A DNA stretch of 64,000 nucleotides from Acinetobacter calcoaceticus ANC 3811 (GCF_000399665.1 NZ_KB976986.1:2377261-2441260), one strand, 5' to 3'. Numbered from the stretch's first letter, positions 27,109-37,367 are shown. Translations and numbers: made by a program. The notes: a model not told the origin generated them from the letters alone.

Positions 27109-27621
27109 ATGATTATTTATGACGGACAAGTAGCTGATAATTATATGTATCAGGATTCAAATCAGGCAGCTATTGTTGTATCCCACAGCACCCCAAGCCT
27201 TCCTTATCCTTTCACCATGAAACCCAACAGTCATCAGACAGAAACCCCCAGTACTCCCGCTATAGATGTTGATAGATTCGTAGCTAAATTAGAAAGTGTT
27301 ACCTCTAGACGTAGTAAAGCGCGTTGCGCACGCAGTATCCGCCTTGCACTAGAATCTGCTGGTGCCAATGTCGAAAATCATCCAATCGCAGCTTCAGATT
27401 GGGGTGATACCCTAAAAAAGATTGGCTATAAAGAAATTAATCCAGCCTTTGATGAACCACAAGAAGGCGACATCTATATCATTCACAGAACCCGCAACCA
27501 TGTTTATGGACATATTGCTGGATATACAGGAAGTGAATGGGTCTCTGACTTCAAACAAAATAGCTATGATGTCTATAAAGATGATAGTGTTACTTACACT
27601 TACTATAGATTAGCCGCTTAA
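27109..27621 (+). CDS. CHAP/NlpC-P60-like cysteine hydrolase, candidate peptidoglycan amidase
   Basis: A 170-aa protein without a signal peptide. After a 50-residue polar, Pro/Ser/Thr-rich N-terminus, the pattern RCARSIRLALESAGA (Cys73), DWGDTLKKIGY, PQEGDIYII, YGHIAGYTG (His135) and WVSDFKQ (Asp147) matches CHAP-type papain-like peptidoglycan hydrolases. The Cys and His would be catalytic. Leaderless proteins of this shape include T6SS amidase effectors and phage lysins, but no immunity, secretion or phage gene is adjacent. The cellular role is inference. Confidence 0.7.
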   Translation: MIIYDGQVADNYMYQDSNQAAIVVSHSTPSLPYPFTMKPNSHQTETPSTPAIDVDRFVAKLESVTSRRSKARCARSIRLALESAGANVENHPIAASDWGDTLKKIGYKEINPAFDEPQEGDIYIIHRTRNHVYGHIAGYTGSEWVSDFKQNSYDVYKDDSVTYTYYRLAA

Positions 27622-27629
27622 TCAATTTT

Positions 27630-28523
27630 CTAAGATTGAAATGCTTGATGAATGATTTCGGCACAATGCTGAATAATTTCATCCTTCTCTTTTCTATAGA
27701 CTAAAAATACCTCGGAAAAGAATAGATGATCTGCCAAAGGTAACAACTTTACATTGGCAGGCAAAATCTGCTGAAACTCTTCAGGCACAATACTTACCCC
27801 TAAATTTGCAGCCACAAGCTGTAATTGTGAAATCTTGCGTGACTGAATCGCAGCTTTCTGAGGCGTAAACCCAGCAGCCAAGCATAGGTTTGAAACAAAA
27901 TAGCTTAAACCACCTCGTTTAGAATGTGGGGTAGAAACGAAATACTCATCTTTTAAGTCTTTGACTTGAATCTCTTGTTGATTTGCAAACTTAGCGTGAT
28001 CAATATGCACAGCCACCATTAAAGGTTCTTCATATAACTTAAGAGCATTAATTTCATCTAATGTGTGACGAACTGGTGGTCTAATCAAACCAATATCAAT
28101 TTCACCATTCAGTAAAGCCAAAATTTGATGCTCAGATGACAAGGTATTCAGTTCAAAACTAAGCTGCTGCGTTAAACTAATTTCTTTTAATATTTGAACC
28201 TTTTTATGGTCCATAACAATACTGCTCGAGTGAGCAATTTTAATCTGGCGATTTTTTCCATCTGCAATATTCTTAGAAACTCCAATAATTTCATTTAAAT
28301 AATGCATATTATCTTTTATTTTTTTATAGAAGACCTCTCCTGCCGCTGTAAGTTTTACTTTCTTGTCAGTGCGATCAAATAACTGAAAATCAATTTCTTC
28401 TTCTAATAATTTAATTTGCCGACTTAAAGCCGACTGAGCAATGAATAGTTTTTCTGAAGCAGCAGTAAAGCTCCCTTCTTCTACAATTTTTATGAAATAT
28501 TGGAATTGTTTTAATGTGAGCAT
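27630..28523 (-). CDS. LysR family transcriptional regulator
   Basis: A 297-aa LysR-type regulator. The winged HTH is in residues 1-60 (MLTLKQFQYFIKIVEEGSFTAASEKLFIAQSALSRQIKLLE), and a periplasmic-binding-like effector domain follows from about residue 90. The ATG at 28523 is chosen because GAG sits six bases upstream; an ATG two codons earlier overlaps that site. It converges with the CHAP-like gene and diverges from the tiny membrane ORF at 28626. Its target is unknown. LysR proteins usually act on the divergent neighbour, which here is only the 40-aa frame. Confidence 0.9.
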   Translation of the reverse strand: MLTLKQFQYFIKIVEEGSFTAASEKLFIAQSALSRQIKLLEEEIDFQLFDRTDKKVKLTAAGEVFYKKIKDNMHYLNEIIGVSKNIADGKNRQIKIAHSSSIVMDHKKVQILKEISLTQQLSFELNTLSSEHQILALLNGEIDIGLIRPPVRHTLDEINALKLYEEPLMVAVHIDHAKFANQQEIQVKDLKDEYFVSTPHSKRGGLSYFVSNLCLAAGFTPQKAAIQSRKISQLQLVAANLGVSIVPEEFQQILPANVKLLPLADHLFFSEVFLVYRKEKDEIIQHCAEIIHQAFQS

Positions 28524-28625
28524 TACCATCTCAAAATTAGATCATGAGGTCTATTTTCCATATTAGATTAGATAGATTGTCTCCGCTAGAATTTTATCAA
28601 GACCATTCCCTTGATTGAATTATTC

Positions 28626-28748
28626 ATGAAGTATTTAAAAGGTTTCGCCGTCTTCACTTTCATTGTTTTAATTTTATGGTGTTTTAACTTTTATGATCAG
28701 CAGCTTCCAACACAAGAGAAACAAGACACCATAGAGTTATATGATTAA
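28626..28748 (+). CDS. Possible small single-pass membrane peptide (40 aa)
   Basis: ATG at 28626 to TAA at 28748 encodes 40 residues. Residues 6-22 form one hydrophobic helix (GFAVFTFIVLILWCFNF), with a basic start (MKYLK) and a polar, Gln/Glu-rich tail. The composition is typical of real small membrane proteins, and a weak terminator-like hairpin follows. The ribosome-binding site is poor. It diverges from the LysR gene. The function is unknown, and it may not be expressed. Confidence 0.45.
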   Translation: MKYLKGFAVFTFIVLILWCFNFYDQQLPTQEKQDTIELYD

Positions 28749-28767
28749 ATAGTTTTTCTCACAGACG

Positions 28768-28801
28768 AAAGGCCTGTACTCACATAAGCACATGCCTTTT
28801 T
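28768..28801. terminator. Weak hairpin, possible terminator
   Basis: AAAGGCCTGT and ACATGCCTTTT pair with one mismatch around a 12-base loop and are followed by T residues. It lies between the small membrane ORF and tcdA, which converge. Confidence 0.4.
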
Positions 28802-28811
28802 AATATTTAAA

Positions 28812-29573
28812 TTAAGCTTTCTTTAGATCGAGTTTCTTTAAAACTTCAGCCACAGCAATCATGGCAAAACTTGAAGTCACCACTACTGCTGAACCATAGC
28901 CACCACAGCGCAACCCAGCCGAAGGACAAACATCGGCATTTGAAAATGGATTATCGATTGAGTAAACACAAGTAATCCCAAATTTCTCTTTTGGCTTTTT
29001 ACAGATGCCCCGCGCACGAAGTTGACTACGTAGCTTCGCTAACATTGGGTCTTGTTCTGTTTTTGATAAATCAGCCACGCGGATTTTAAGCGGATCAAGC
29101 TTACCACCTGCTCCACCTGACACAATCAAAGGAATTTTATTAAAACGGCAATGAAGCATTAAAGCCAATTTCGCTTTAACGTCGTCAATACAGTCCAAGA
29201 TAATATCAGGTACAGGATTTAACAGCTCTGTGACGTTCTCAGGTGTTAAGAAGTCATCAATAATATTGACTTCAATACGAGGGTTAATTTGGCGACAACG
29301 CTCCGCCATAATCTCAACTTTTTCACAGCCTAGAGTTGATGTCATTGCAGGTAACTGACGGTTTACATTTGATGCTGCAACCACGTCCATATCGACTAAC
29401 GTGATCTCACCAACACCTGTACGTGCTAAAGCTTCAACCGCCCAACTGCCTACCCCACCAATACCAATCACCATCACATGACTTTTTTCATAGTGCAGGA
29501 ACGATGAATCACCATAAACTTTAGCTACACCTGCAAAACGGCGGTCATATTCATCTTGTTGGAGATCGGTCAT
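28812..29573 (-). CDS. tcdA: tRNA threonylcarbamoyladenosine dehydratase TcdA
   Basis: A 253-aa E1-like (ThiF/HesA) enzyme that uses ATP to cyclise t6A37 to ct6A in tRNAs reading ANN codons. The nucleotide-binding GIGGVGSWAVEALARTG is at about residues 37-53, with LVDMDVVAASNVNRQ next and then DCIDDVKAKLAL. The Cys of RARGICKKP is a typical family residue. The frame stays open 40 codons further upstream, but the ATG at 29573 opens the conserved core (MTDLQQDEYDRRF) and has an AAGAG ribosome-binding site. It is transcribed away from acnA's 3' side repeat region. Confidence 0.93.
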   Translation of the reverse strand: MTDLQQDEYDRRFAGVAKVYGDSSFLHYEKSHVMVIGIGGVGSWAVEALARTGVGEITLVDMDVVAASNVNRQLPAMTSTLGCEKVEIMAERCRQINPRIEVNIIDDFLTPENVTELLNPVPDIILDCIDDVKAKLALMLHCRFNKIPLIVSGGAGGKLDPLKIRVADLSKTEQDPMLAKLRSQLRARGICKKPKEKFGITCVYSIDNPFSNADVCPSAGLRCGGYGSAVVVTSSFAMIAVAEVLKKLDLKKA

Positions 29574-29740
29574 TGCTACTCTTTGTAGGATATAAAACAC
29601 GGAGAGTATTTTACTGCTTTTCAGAAGAAAGTGTATTTCAGAACAAAGAAAACTTGAGATGGTGATATTTAAACTCACGACAAGTCTTATCATTATAAAT
29701 CAAATTATATTATTTAAGATTTAAGTCATTATTTACTAAC

Positions 29741-29850
29741 GTGACAGGCGGCAGGGATGCCGCCCAGTTGGGCTGCGGTATAAGGACATACCGTCAGCCC
29801 GACAGAGGATTTTTGTTACTTTTCATCCTCGAAAAGTAAGGATGTATCTA
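29741..29850. repeat. Structured intergenic repeat with three consecutive hairpins
   Basis: Three inverted repeats stand in a row: GGCGGC/GCCGCC (29747-29764), a longer stem GTTGGGCTG-CGGTAT / ATACCG-TCAGCCCGAC (29767-29803), and TTACTTTT/AAAAGTAA (29816-29839). The stretch is much GC-richer than the surrounding DNA. The words GCAGGGATGC and GACAGAGGATTTTTGTTAC recur as intergenic elements in Acinetobacter and relatives, from memory. It lies between tcdA and acnA and may act as a transcription terminator/RNA stabiliser for acnA or as a non-autonomous mobile repeat. Confidence 0.6.
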
Positions 29851-29906
29851 TATACCCAACATCAGCCAAAACATATTCATTAAAAGGCCGAGCTAAGTTT
29901 ATCGAT

Positions 29907-32660
29907 TTATGAAGCAATCAAATTCCGCAGTACATAATGCAAAATACCACCAGCCTTAAAGTACTCGACCTCATTTAACGTATCAATTCGGCACAACACA
30001 TTAAAATGACTCGCTACCCCATTGGGCCGTTTTACATCAACTTCAAGAATTTGATGAGGTTGAATCCCATCCAGCAAACCACGGATTGATATCACTTCAT
30101 GACCCGTTAAATTAAGAGATTGACGAGTTTGCCCATCAACAAACTGTAATGGCAACACTCCCATACCGACTAGGTTTGAACGATGGATACGCTCAAAACT
30201 CTCTGCAATCACTGCTTTCACACCTAATAAATTTGTTCCTTTTGCAGCCCAGTCACGTGAAGAACCTGTTCCATATTCCTTACCGGCAATAATCACAAGA
30301 GGTGTGTTTTCTTGTTGGTAAAGCATCGCTGCATCATAAATGGCAAGCTTTTCACCACTTGGAATGTAAATAGTATTACCACCCTCTTCACCACCAAGCA
30401 TTTCGTTTTTAATACGAATGTTGGCGAAAGTTCCTCGCATCATCACTTCATGATTACCACGTCGAGAACCATACGAGTTAAAGTCTTTTGGATCGACCCC
30501 TTGCTCTTGCAGATACCGACCTGCGGGACTATCTTTTTTGATATTCCCCGCTGGTGAAATATGGTCAGTTGTGACCGAGTCACCTAAAACTGCCAAAATA
30601 CGCGCCTGTTCAATATTTTTAATTGGTTTCGGTGGCTCTCCAATTCCTTCAAAGAAAGGAGGATGTCGGATATACGTCGAGTCATCTGCCCATTCATAGG
30701 TCTTACTCTTTGGAATCTGAATCGCTTGCCAACTCGCATCACCATCAAAGACCGCAGCATATTCTTTATGGAACATCTCTGTATTTACTTTCTGCAAGAC
30801 AACATCAATTTCTGCCTGACTTGGCCAGATATCTTTTAAATAGACGGGCTGTCCATCTTTGCCCTCACCAAGAGGCTCTGTTGTCAGGTCAGTACGAATA
30901 TTCCCAACCAAACCATAAGCAACCACGAGAGGCGGTGAAGCTAACCAATTGGTTTTAACTAATGGATGTACCCGTCCTTCAAAGTTACGGTTACCAGAAA
31001 GTACAGATGCAACATTCAAATCATGACATTGAATTGCATCTTCGACTGGCTCGGGTAATGGGCCTGAGTTACCAATACAGGTTGTACAGCCATACCCCAC
31101 CAAGTTATAACCCAACTCATCTAAATACGGCGTAAGCCCAGCAGCCAACAAATAATCAGTCACGACCTTAGAACCAGGTGCAAGAGAGCTTTTCACCCAT
31201 GGTTTTCGTTGCAAGCCTTTTTCAATGGCTTTTTTGGCAAGTAACCCCGCCGCTAACATCACGCTTGGGTTCGAAGTATTGGTACAAGAGGTAATCGCAG
31301 AAATAACAACATCCCCATGATTTAATGGATAGGTTTGTCCTTCAATCACGCAAGATGGACTTTCATGTTGAATATTTGCTTTTTTTGCCTCTACAGCAGT
31401 ACCACCACCTTCATTTTCTAGACGTTCTTTTGCTTCTTTTGCTGGTTTTAGCGTTAACTCCATGAGTGCATTAAACGCTTTAGGTACTTCTGATAACAGC
31501 ACTCGGTCTTGCGGGCGTTTTGGTCCAGCCAAACTTGCTTGCACCGTAGTCATGTCTAAACTTAAAGTATCTGTAAAAACAGGTTCATCACCAGCATTTC
31601 GCCATAAACCTTGAGCTTTACTATAGGCTTCAACGAGCTCAATACGGTCTTCATGACGCCCTGTCAGTTTCAGATATCCTATAGTCACTTCATCTATTGG
31701 AAAGAAACCACAGGTTGCACCATATTCTGGTGCCATATTGGCAATTGTTGCACGGTCAGCAAGAGGCAAATCTGCCAAACCATCTCCATAGAACTCTACA
31801 AATTTACCCACCACACCTTTTTGGCGAAGCATTTGAGTAATAGTGAGTACCAAGTCTGTTGCTGTAATACCTTCTGGTAATTTTCCTGTAAGTTTAAAAC
31901 CGATGACTTCAGGAATAAGCATAGAGATGGGTTGGCCCAACATTGCAGCTTCAGCCTCAATACCGCCTACGCCCCAACCTAAAACACCCAAGCCATTAAT
32001 CATGGTCGTATGCGAATCTGTTCCCACTAAGGTATCAGGAAATGCAAAAGTTTTGCCTTCATCTTCCCCCAACCACACTGCTTGGGCCAAATATTCTAAA
32101 TTGACCTGATGGCAAATCCCCGTACCTGGCGGCACTACACTAAAATTATTAAATGCAGACTGTCCCCAACGTAGAAATTGATATCGTTCGCCATTACGCT
32201 GCATTTCAATATGTACGTTTTCTTCAAAAGCCTGATCATCGGCAAAATAGTCAACCATCACCGAGTGGTCGATCACCAAATCTACAGGAGATAACGGATT
32301 AATCTTCTCTGGGTCTCCACCAGCTTGAGCCATGGCTGCTCGCATTGCTGCCAAATCGACTACAGCGGGTACCCCTGTAAAATCCTGCATTAAAACTCGA
32401 GCAGGTCGATATTGAATTTCCTGTTCAGAACCTTTGGTTTTTAACCATTCTGCTAAGGCATAGATGTGTTCAGTTTTAACGCTAAGTTGGTCTTCAAACC
32501 GTAATAAGTTTTCCAATAATACTTTTAAAGATTTCGGTAGTTTGGCAATATCCCCTAGCGTTTTCTCGGCTTGGGCTAAGCTAAAAATCTGATAATTGCT
32601 GGAACCTACTGTTAGCGTCTGTAAAGCATTAAAACTATTGATATTGCTATACTTAGCCAT
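29907..32660 (-). CDS. acnA: Aconitate hydratase A
   Basis: A 917-aa monomeric aconitase that interconverts citrate and isocitrate in the TCA and glyoxylate cycles. The [4Fe-4S] ligands are Cys459 (SCTNTSNP) and Cys525/Cys528 (CTTCIGNSG). The swivel domain near the C-terminus has [14 protein letters not shown] and [21 protein letters not shown]. The length matches AcnA/IRP-type rather than AcnB. The ATG at 32660 has GGAGG eight bases upstream. It is transcribed alone. IRP-like RNA binding by the apo form is known for the family but not shown here. Confidence 0.97.
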   Translation of the reverse strand: MAKYSNINSFNALQTLTVGSSNYQIFSLAQAEKTLGDIAKLPKSLKVLLENLLRFEDQLSVKTEHIYALAEWLKTKGSEQEIQYRPARVLMQDFTGVPAVVDLAAMRAAMAQAGGDPEKINPLSPVDLVIDHSVMVDYFADDQAFEENVHIEMQRNGERYQFLRWGQSAFNNFSVVPPGTGICHQVNLEYLAQAVWLGEDEGKTFAFPDTLVGTDSHTTMINGLGVLGWGVGGIEAEAAMLGQPISMLIPEVIGFKLTGKLPEGITATDLVLTITQMLRQKGVVGKFVEFYGDGLADLPLADRATIANMAPEYGATCGFFPIDEVTIGYLKLTGRHEDRIELVEAYSKAQGLWRNAGDEPVFTDTLSLDMTTVQASLAGPKRPQDRVLLSEVPKAFNALMELTLKPAKEAKERLENEGGGTAVEAKKANIQHESPSCVIEGQTYPLNHGDVVISAITSCTNTSNPSVMLAAGLLAKKAIEKGLQRKPWVKSSLAPGSKVVTDYLLAAGLTPYLDELGYNLVGYGCTTCIGNSGPLPEPVEDAIQCHDLNVASVLSGNRNFEGRVHPLVKTNWLASPPLVVAYGLVGNIRTDLTTEPLGEGKDGQPVYLKDIWPSQAEIDVVLQKVNTEMFHKEYAAVFDGDASWQAIQIPKSKTYEWADDSTYIRHPPFFEGIGEPPKPIKNIEQARILAVLGDSVTTDHISPAGNIKKDSPAGRYLQEQGVDPKDFNSYGSRRGNHEVMMRGTFANIRIKNEMLGGEEGGNTIYIPSGEKLAIYDAAMLYQQENTPLVIIAGKEYGTGSSRDWAAKGTNLLGVKAVIAESFERIHRSNLVGMGVLPLQFVDGQTRQSLNLTGHEVISIRGLLDGIQPHQILEVDVKRPNGVASHFNVLCRIDTLNEVEYFKAGGILHYVLRNLIAS

Positions 32661-32784
32661 TGGGTTATCCTCCCATGTCTGGCAATGTTATTTTTCACGT
32701 TTTTACATGTTGTTTTCTTACTTTAAGCTTCTTTTCTAATCGCTGTGTTTTGTTTTAGTTACTATTTCTAATCTTTGATTTTTA

Positions 32785-33597
32785 TTACGATAATTTCAAC
32801 GCCGAGAGCGAGTTTTCCCAAAGCTGTACGGCCAAATCTAACGCTGATATGTTTAAGTTTTCTGCCAAACTTTGCAAAACATAAGGCAAATTAACTGGGG
32901 TATTACGGGTACGCTGTTCTGATGAGGTTTGACAGCAAAGTGGTGTCATATCTGGGCAATCTGTTTCAATCACCAAATGATCGGCACCGATAGCCTGCAC
33001 AACAGTATGAAGTTTTTTTGCGTTCGGGTTGGTAATCTGCCCTGTCACACCAATTTTAAAACCAAGCTTAATAAGGCCTTTTGCCTCTTCTACCCCACCA
33101 CTAAATGCATGAGCAATGCCACCCAATTTAAATTTTTGAGCTTTTAATATAGCGAGCACATCACCATGCGCTTTACGAATGTGGAGTAATACTGGTTTTT
33201 GGTATTGGGTTGCAAGCTCTAACTGATCTACAAAATATTGTTTTTGCTTGGCATATATATCGGGCTGCTTATGTTCTTTTAAGAAAGTATCTAAGCCAAT
33301 TTCACCCACTGCCACACAGTCTTGTTGCTGCAAGATGTGTTCAAGATGAGAAAGATGTTCTAGCTGATGCTGCTCAATATAAAACGGATGTAAGCCTGGT
33401 GCTAAATATGAAGTGGGTACATTTTTCCAGCTTTTTAACTGATGATGAGTCTGCACCAACTCGTCAAAGCGTGACTGTAAAAAGCCAATTAAGACTAATG
33501 CATCTACGCCCACTTTTTTAGCATTAAGCGCTAACTGCTGCCGATCTTCATCAAAATCGGCAACATCAAAATGAGTATGGGTATCAAACAAATGCAT
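32785..33597 (-). CDS. TatD family metal-dependent hydrolase
   Basis: A 270-aa TIM-barrel DNase/hydrolase. The metal ligands are visible in LFDTHTHFD, VGEIGLDTF, LLHIRKAHGD, IAHAFSGGVEEA and VIETDCPDMTP. TatD proteins act as 3'-5' exonucleases in DNA repair and degradation; a YcfH/YjjV-type assignment cannot be made. The ATG at 33597 overlaps the stop of the upstream lipoprotein gene by one base (TAATG), which implies translational coupling. Confidence 0.9.
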   Translation of the reverse strand: MHLFDTHTHFDVADFDEDRQQLALNAKKVGVDALVLIGFLQSRFDELVQTHHQLKSWKNVPTSYLAPGLHPFYIEQHQLEHLSHLEHILQQQDCVAVGEIGLDTFLKEHKQPDIYAKQKQYFVDQLELATQYQKPVLLHIRKAHGDVLAILKAQKFKLGGIAHAFSGGVEEAKGLIKLGFKIGVTGQITNPNAKKLHTVVQAIGADHLVIETDCPDMTPLCCQTSSEQRTRNTPVNLPYVLQSLAENLNISALDLAVQLWENSLSALKLS

Positions 33598-34541
33598 TAG
33601 CCAGCACTTTTTGCAACGGGTGCCGAAGCTGGTTTAGCTTTAGGCTGTGGCAAATACTCTTGTTTCAACACATCTTGTAATTGATCATATGGAATGACTA
33701 ATCGAGGTAATCCCACCACATATGGTCCAATTTCATATTCACCATATTGAAGAATTAAACCTTGCTCACCCAATAAGAAGTTATCAGATAGTTTAAATGG
33801 CCAAGCTTGCTCATATTCACCTACATTATCAGCTAGTTTAGAGTCCGTAACCCAAGTCTTAAAGGCTTCATGCGCCAACTTTTCTAATGCAGCTTTTTGC
33901 TGTGGGCGTAACAAATCTTCAAGCTTGATCTGCTTTTGTTCTTTTAAATCAAAATTATAATAATGCTGTGCAGCAGAACCGTGTGCACCACCTAAATAGC
34001 TACTACTATTAAGCACCACAGTTACAACTTTACCTTGAGCCTGCAGAATTTTAGGTTTCACCAAAAGATTAATCTGATGATTACTACTTAAAGCTTTTAA
34101 CTCATTGTCCAAACCAATAAATGAATTGGCGTAACGTTGAACCTGTGCATCAAAGCTATTTTTTTGCTCTGCACTCGCAACTGCTGAAGCTTCTGTTTTT
34201 TGATCTGCTTGCTTCACTTTAGCATCGGGTTCAGCAATCTCTAAAATTTGACCTAGAGTCTTTAAGATTTGCTGATCTAGAATTTTGTCAATAAATGGAA
34301 AATTACTCTGCAAACGTTCAACTGTGAATTCGGGACAAGTTTTACCATCACAATCAGGTAAAGCGACCTTACTAGGAACCGTTTCGCCCTTCAAAGTCAG
34401 CTCTACTGGCTTTTGTTCCTCAACTGCTGGTTTCTGCTGTTCTTGAGAATCCTTAGGATCAGCTTTAGGTTGGCATGCCACCAAAAATATAGCAGAAGCA
34501 AGCAAAGTTAATCGCAGTGAAGCTTTAGAAGATAACATCAT
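33597..34541 (-). CDS. DUF3298/RsiV-like lipoprotein
   Basis: A 314-aa lipoprotein with a signal peptide and lipobox LVAC near residue 23, then a Lys/Glu/Gln-rich linker and a C-terminal DUF3298-like domain (SSYLGGAHGSAAQHYYNFDLKEQKQIKLEDLL; LILQYGEYEIGPYVVG). Such domains occur in RsiV and PdaC and bind envelope glycans or lysozyme. A CDGKTC pair may form a disulfide. It is coupled to tatD downstream. The gene before it encodes a related protein. Confidence 0.82.
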   Translation of the reverse strand: MMLSSKASLRLTLLASAIFLVACQPKADPKDSQEQQKPAVEEQKPVELTLKGETVPSKVALPDCDGKTCPEFTVERLQSNFPFIDKILDQQILKTLGQILEIAEPDAKVKQADQKTEASAVASAEQKNSFDAQVQRYANSFIGLDNELKALSSNHQINLLVKPKILQAQGKVVTVVLNSSSYLGGAHGSAAQHYYNFDLKEQKQIKLEDLLRPQQKAALEKLAHEAFKTWVTDSKLADNVGEYEQAWPFKLSDNFLLGEQGLILQYGEYEIGPYVVGLPRLVIPYDQLQDVLKQEYLPQPKAKPASAPVAKSAG

Positions 34542-34629
34542 ATTTTGCCTTTTATTCTAAGGAGATTACACAGTGCCTTTTCTAAGAAATTAGCGCATAT
34601 AAATAGAGGTTGCAAATTCTGCTACCATC

Positions 34630-35472
34630 TTAAAACATTTGTTCATAAACCTTGGGTTGTAATATTTTTTTGGTTTGTTCTTTAGATAAATAAATATCGA
34701 GCTGTGGGGCCTCTTTAGTGATTTGGTTTGCCTGATAATGTAAGCCAACACCTTCACCATCAAAGAACCAATCCGCTTGTCCCCAATATAAAGTTTTTGG
34801 TGCTTCTTTCTTTATGTCAGTAGTTTGCTTTTTTAACCAGTCTTGATAGGCCACCTGCACCATTTGATGCACAGTCGTTTGTTGATCTTTTTGTAAAACA
34901 TCTAACAAAGCTAAGCTTTTATGCAGTTTTCGGTCAGCCACGAAAAAGTAATAACGATCTTTAATCGTGAGCTCTTCTTGCTTGGTATCAAGGCCTAATT
35001 GCAATAAAACATATTGGTTACGTTGCGATGCAATACGCGTATGAAGATGCAATTCATAAGCCCGATTCTTTGAATATTTATCTTGCCATTCATCAGACTT
35101 TTTAACATAAGCATTAATAGCTTGCTGCAAACTTAAGTCTTTTTTCAAATCAATTTGGTCTTGGATCACTTTAGCCTGACTTTTTGCGATCCATTCATTT
35201 AGCCATGTATCTTGGGTCTTTATCGTTTGAATATCGGCATCAATACAGTTTTTCTTCTCACAAAATGGCAAAGCATATTCAGCTTTTACTTGTTGTAAGT
35301 TAAGGAATGGCAGTACTTCAGCTTTTTCAATATATTGAGCTTGAGTAGATGCTAATTTTTTTTGAGAAGATGACGAAGACTGAGAGCTTTTCCAGACAAA
35401 AATAGAAATAGCAGAAATTAATGTTATGACTGCAACCACAAGCGCAATAATTGCCTTTTTACTCAACTTCAT
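34630..35472 (-). CDS. Membrane-anchored paralogue of the DUF3298-like protein
   Basis: A 280-aa protein with one N-terminal TM helix (IIALVVAVITLISAISIFVW) and a Ser/Gln-rich linker, so it is probably anchored in the inner membrane facing the periplasm. It shares the layout of the next gene: LPFCEKKNC at the start of the domain, against LPDCDGKTC there, then helices and a final YWGQADWFFDGEGVGLHYQ region matching the FLLGEQGLILQYGEYE region. The GGAHG motif of the neighbour is absent. It has probably diverged by tandem duplication. The function is unknown. Confidence 0.72.
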   Translation of the reverse strand: MKLSKKAIIALVVAVITLISAISIFVWKSSQSSSSSQKKLASTQAQYIEKAEVLPFLNLQQVKAEYALPFCEKKNCIDADIQTIKTQDTWLNEWIAKSQAKVIQDQIDLKKDLSLQQAINAYVKKSDEWQDKYSKNRAYELHLHTRIASQRNQYVLLQLGLDTKQEELTIKDRYYFFVADRKLHKSLALLDVLQKDQQTTVHQMVQVAYQDWLKKQTTDIKKEAPKTLYWGQADWFFDGEGVGLHYQANQITKEAPQLDIYLSKEQTKKILQPKVYEQMF

Positions 35473-35501
35473 TTCATCATCCTTTCTTATTTTTCAAAAC
35501 A

Positions 35502-35526
35502 AAACAGCTTCTATTCGAAGCTGTTT
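35502..35526 (-). terminator. Terminator of prfC
   Basis: Perfect 10-bp arms AAACAGCTTC and GAAGCTGTTT with a TATTC loop; on the minus strand T-rich sequence follows. It lies between prfC and the DUF3298-like pair. Confidence 0.85.
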
Positions 35527-35541
35527 GTCACATTAAAATGA

Positions 35542-37134
35542 TCAGTGTTCACGTGTGTTACGGAACTGAATATCAGGCCAACGCTCTTGCATAATCTGCA
35601 AGTTTACTCGGCTTGGTGCAAGATAGGTTAAGTGTCCGCCACCATCGATAGAAAGTTGGTCATGTGCTTTCTTCTTAAATTCATTCAGAATTTTTTCGTC
35701 ATCACAGTGAATCCAGCGAACGGTGTTAACGCTTACAGGCTCATAAACACAGTCAACCTTATATTCTTCTTTCAAACGATAAGCAACCACGTCAAACTGA
35801 AGCACACCTACCGCCCCCACAATCAAGTCATTGCTAATTTGTGGCATAAATACCTGAGTCGCCCCTTCTTCAGACAACTCTTTCAAACCTTTTTGCAATT
35901 GTTTTGACTTCAATGGATCTCTTAAACGCACACGACGGAACATCTCTGGCGCAAAGTGAGGAATACCTGTGAAATGTAAATTTTCACCACTAGTAAAAGT
36001 ATCACCAATTTGAATTGTGCCATGGTTATGTAAACCAATAATATCACCTGGCCATGCTTCTTCTAAATGTTCACGCTCACCAGCAAGGAATGTCAAAGCA
36101 TCACTAATGCGGACATCTTTACCAAGACGCACGTGGTTCATCTTTAAACCTTTTTCATATTTACCAGAGCAAATACGCATGAAGGCAATACGGTCACGGT
36201 GTTTCGGGTCCATGTTGGCTTGAATTTTAAATACAAAACCAGAGAAACCTTCTTCTTTCGCTTCAACTACACGCTCTTGTGTAGGGTGCGCTTTAGGTTC
36301 AGGTGCCCACCCCATGAAAGCATCTAATACGTGGTCAACACCAAAGTTACCTAATGCTGTACCAAATAGAACCGGAGTTTGTTTACCTTGTAAAAATAAG
36401 TCACGGTCTAATGGCTCATTTGCCATTTGCACAAGCTCAAGCGACTCTTCAAAAGATGCCCAAGCCAAATCACCTACTTTTTCACGAACATCAGCATAGT
36501 CATATCCATCACGTACTTCAATATCGGTAATGGTTGAGCCAAAGCCTGCTTTATATACATACAATTTATTTTCAATAATGTTGTATACACCAGCGAAATC
36601 ACGGCCCATTCCTAATGGCCATGTAATCGGCACACAGCGGATATTAAGAACATTTTCAATTTCATCAAGTAACTCAAGCGGCTCACGAATCTCACGGTCC
36701 ATCTTGTTTACAAATGAAATAATAGGAGTGTCGCGCATACGACAAACTTCCATCAATTTGATGGTACGTTCTTCGACACCTTTTGCACCATCAATTACCA
36801 TTAACGCAGAATCAACTGCAGTTAGGGTACGATAAGTATCTTCCGAGAAATCTTCATGTCCCGGTGTATCGAGTAAGTTAATGGTATGACCTTTATAAGG
36901 GAACTGCATAACAGACGTGGTAATAGAAATTCCACGCTCTTTTTCCATTTCCATCCAGTCAGATGTAGCTGCACGGTCAGATTTACGGCTTTTTACCATC
37001 CCTGCAACCTGAATCGCTTTACCCCATAACAGCAATTTCTCTGTCATGGTGGTTTTACCGGCATCGGGGTGGGAAATGATGGCAAATGTGCGGCGTTGAG
37101 CAACCTGTGCCGCTAACTCATCTTTAAAACTCAT
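35542..37134 (-). CDS. prfC: Peptide chain release factor 3
   Basis: RF3 is the GTPase that recycles RF1/RF2 from the ribosome after termination. The 530-aa protein has G1 SHPDAGKTT at residues 21-29, G3 [15 protein letters not shown]4 NKMDRE, and domain II/III motifs as in E. coli PrfC ([31 protein letters not shown]). The start [11 protein letters not shown] at 37134 has AGGTG six bases before it; the GTG three codons earlier overlaps that site. It is a single-gene unit with a terminator directly after it. Confidence 0.96.
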   Translation of the reverse strand: MSFKDELAAQVAQRRTFAIISHPDAGKTTMTEKLLLWGKAIQVAGMVKSRKSDRAATSDWMEMEKERGISITTSVMQFPYKGHTINLLDTPGHEDFSEDTYRTLTAVDSALMVIDGAKGVEERTIKLMEVCRMRDTPIISFVNKMDREIREPLELLDEIENVLNIRCVPITWPLGMGRDFAGVYNIIENKLYVYKAGFGSTITDIEVRDGYDYADVREKVGDLAWASFEESLELVQMANEPLDRDLFLQGKQTPVLFGTALGNFGVDHVLDAFMGWAPEPKAHPTQERVVEAKEEGFSGFVFKIQANMDPKHRDRIAFMRICSGKYEKGLKMNHVRLGKDVRISDALTFLAGEREHLEEAWPGDIIGLHNHGTIQIGDTFTSGENLHFTGIPHFAPEMFRRVRLRDPLKSKQLQKGLKELSEEGATQVFMPQISNDLIVGAVGVLQFDVVAYRLKEEYKVDCVYEPVSVNTVRWIHCDDEKILNEFKKKAHDQLSIDGGGHLTYLAPSRVNLQIMQERWPDIQFRNTREH

Positions 37135-37313
37135 GAAATACACCTACTGCGGAGATTGCAGTGCCAAAGATCTAAAGTCGATCAAAATAAAAATTGGCGT
37201 AATTGTAGCAGATTTATGGAAGTGTTTAATGATTGTTGATAAGCCATGAGCCACTCATAAGTTTTTTTGATATTTTTTGAGAATGCAGCTTAGCATCTTA
37301 GAAATTTTAGAAT

Positions 37314-37346
37314 TAAAAAAAGCCCATCCAATTATGGATAGGCTCT
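37314..37346 (-). terminator. Terminator after the haem-oxygenase-like gene
   Basis: AGCCCATCCA and TGGATAGGCT pair with one mismatch around an ATTA loop, with a run of A residues on the plus strand that gives the U tract on the transcript. Confidence 0.8.
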
Positions 37347-37367
37347 CTTCGGACTTAGTGGAATATC

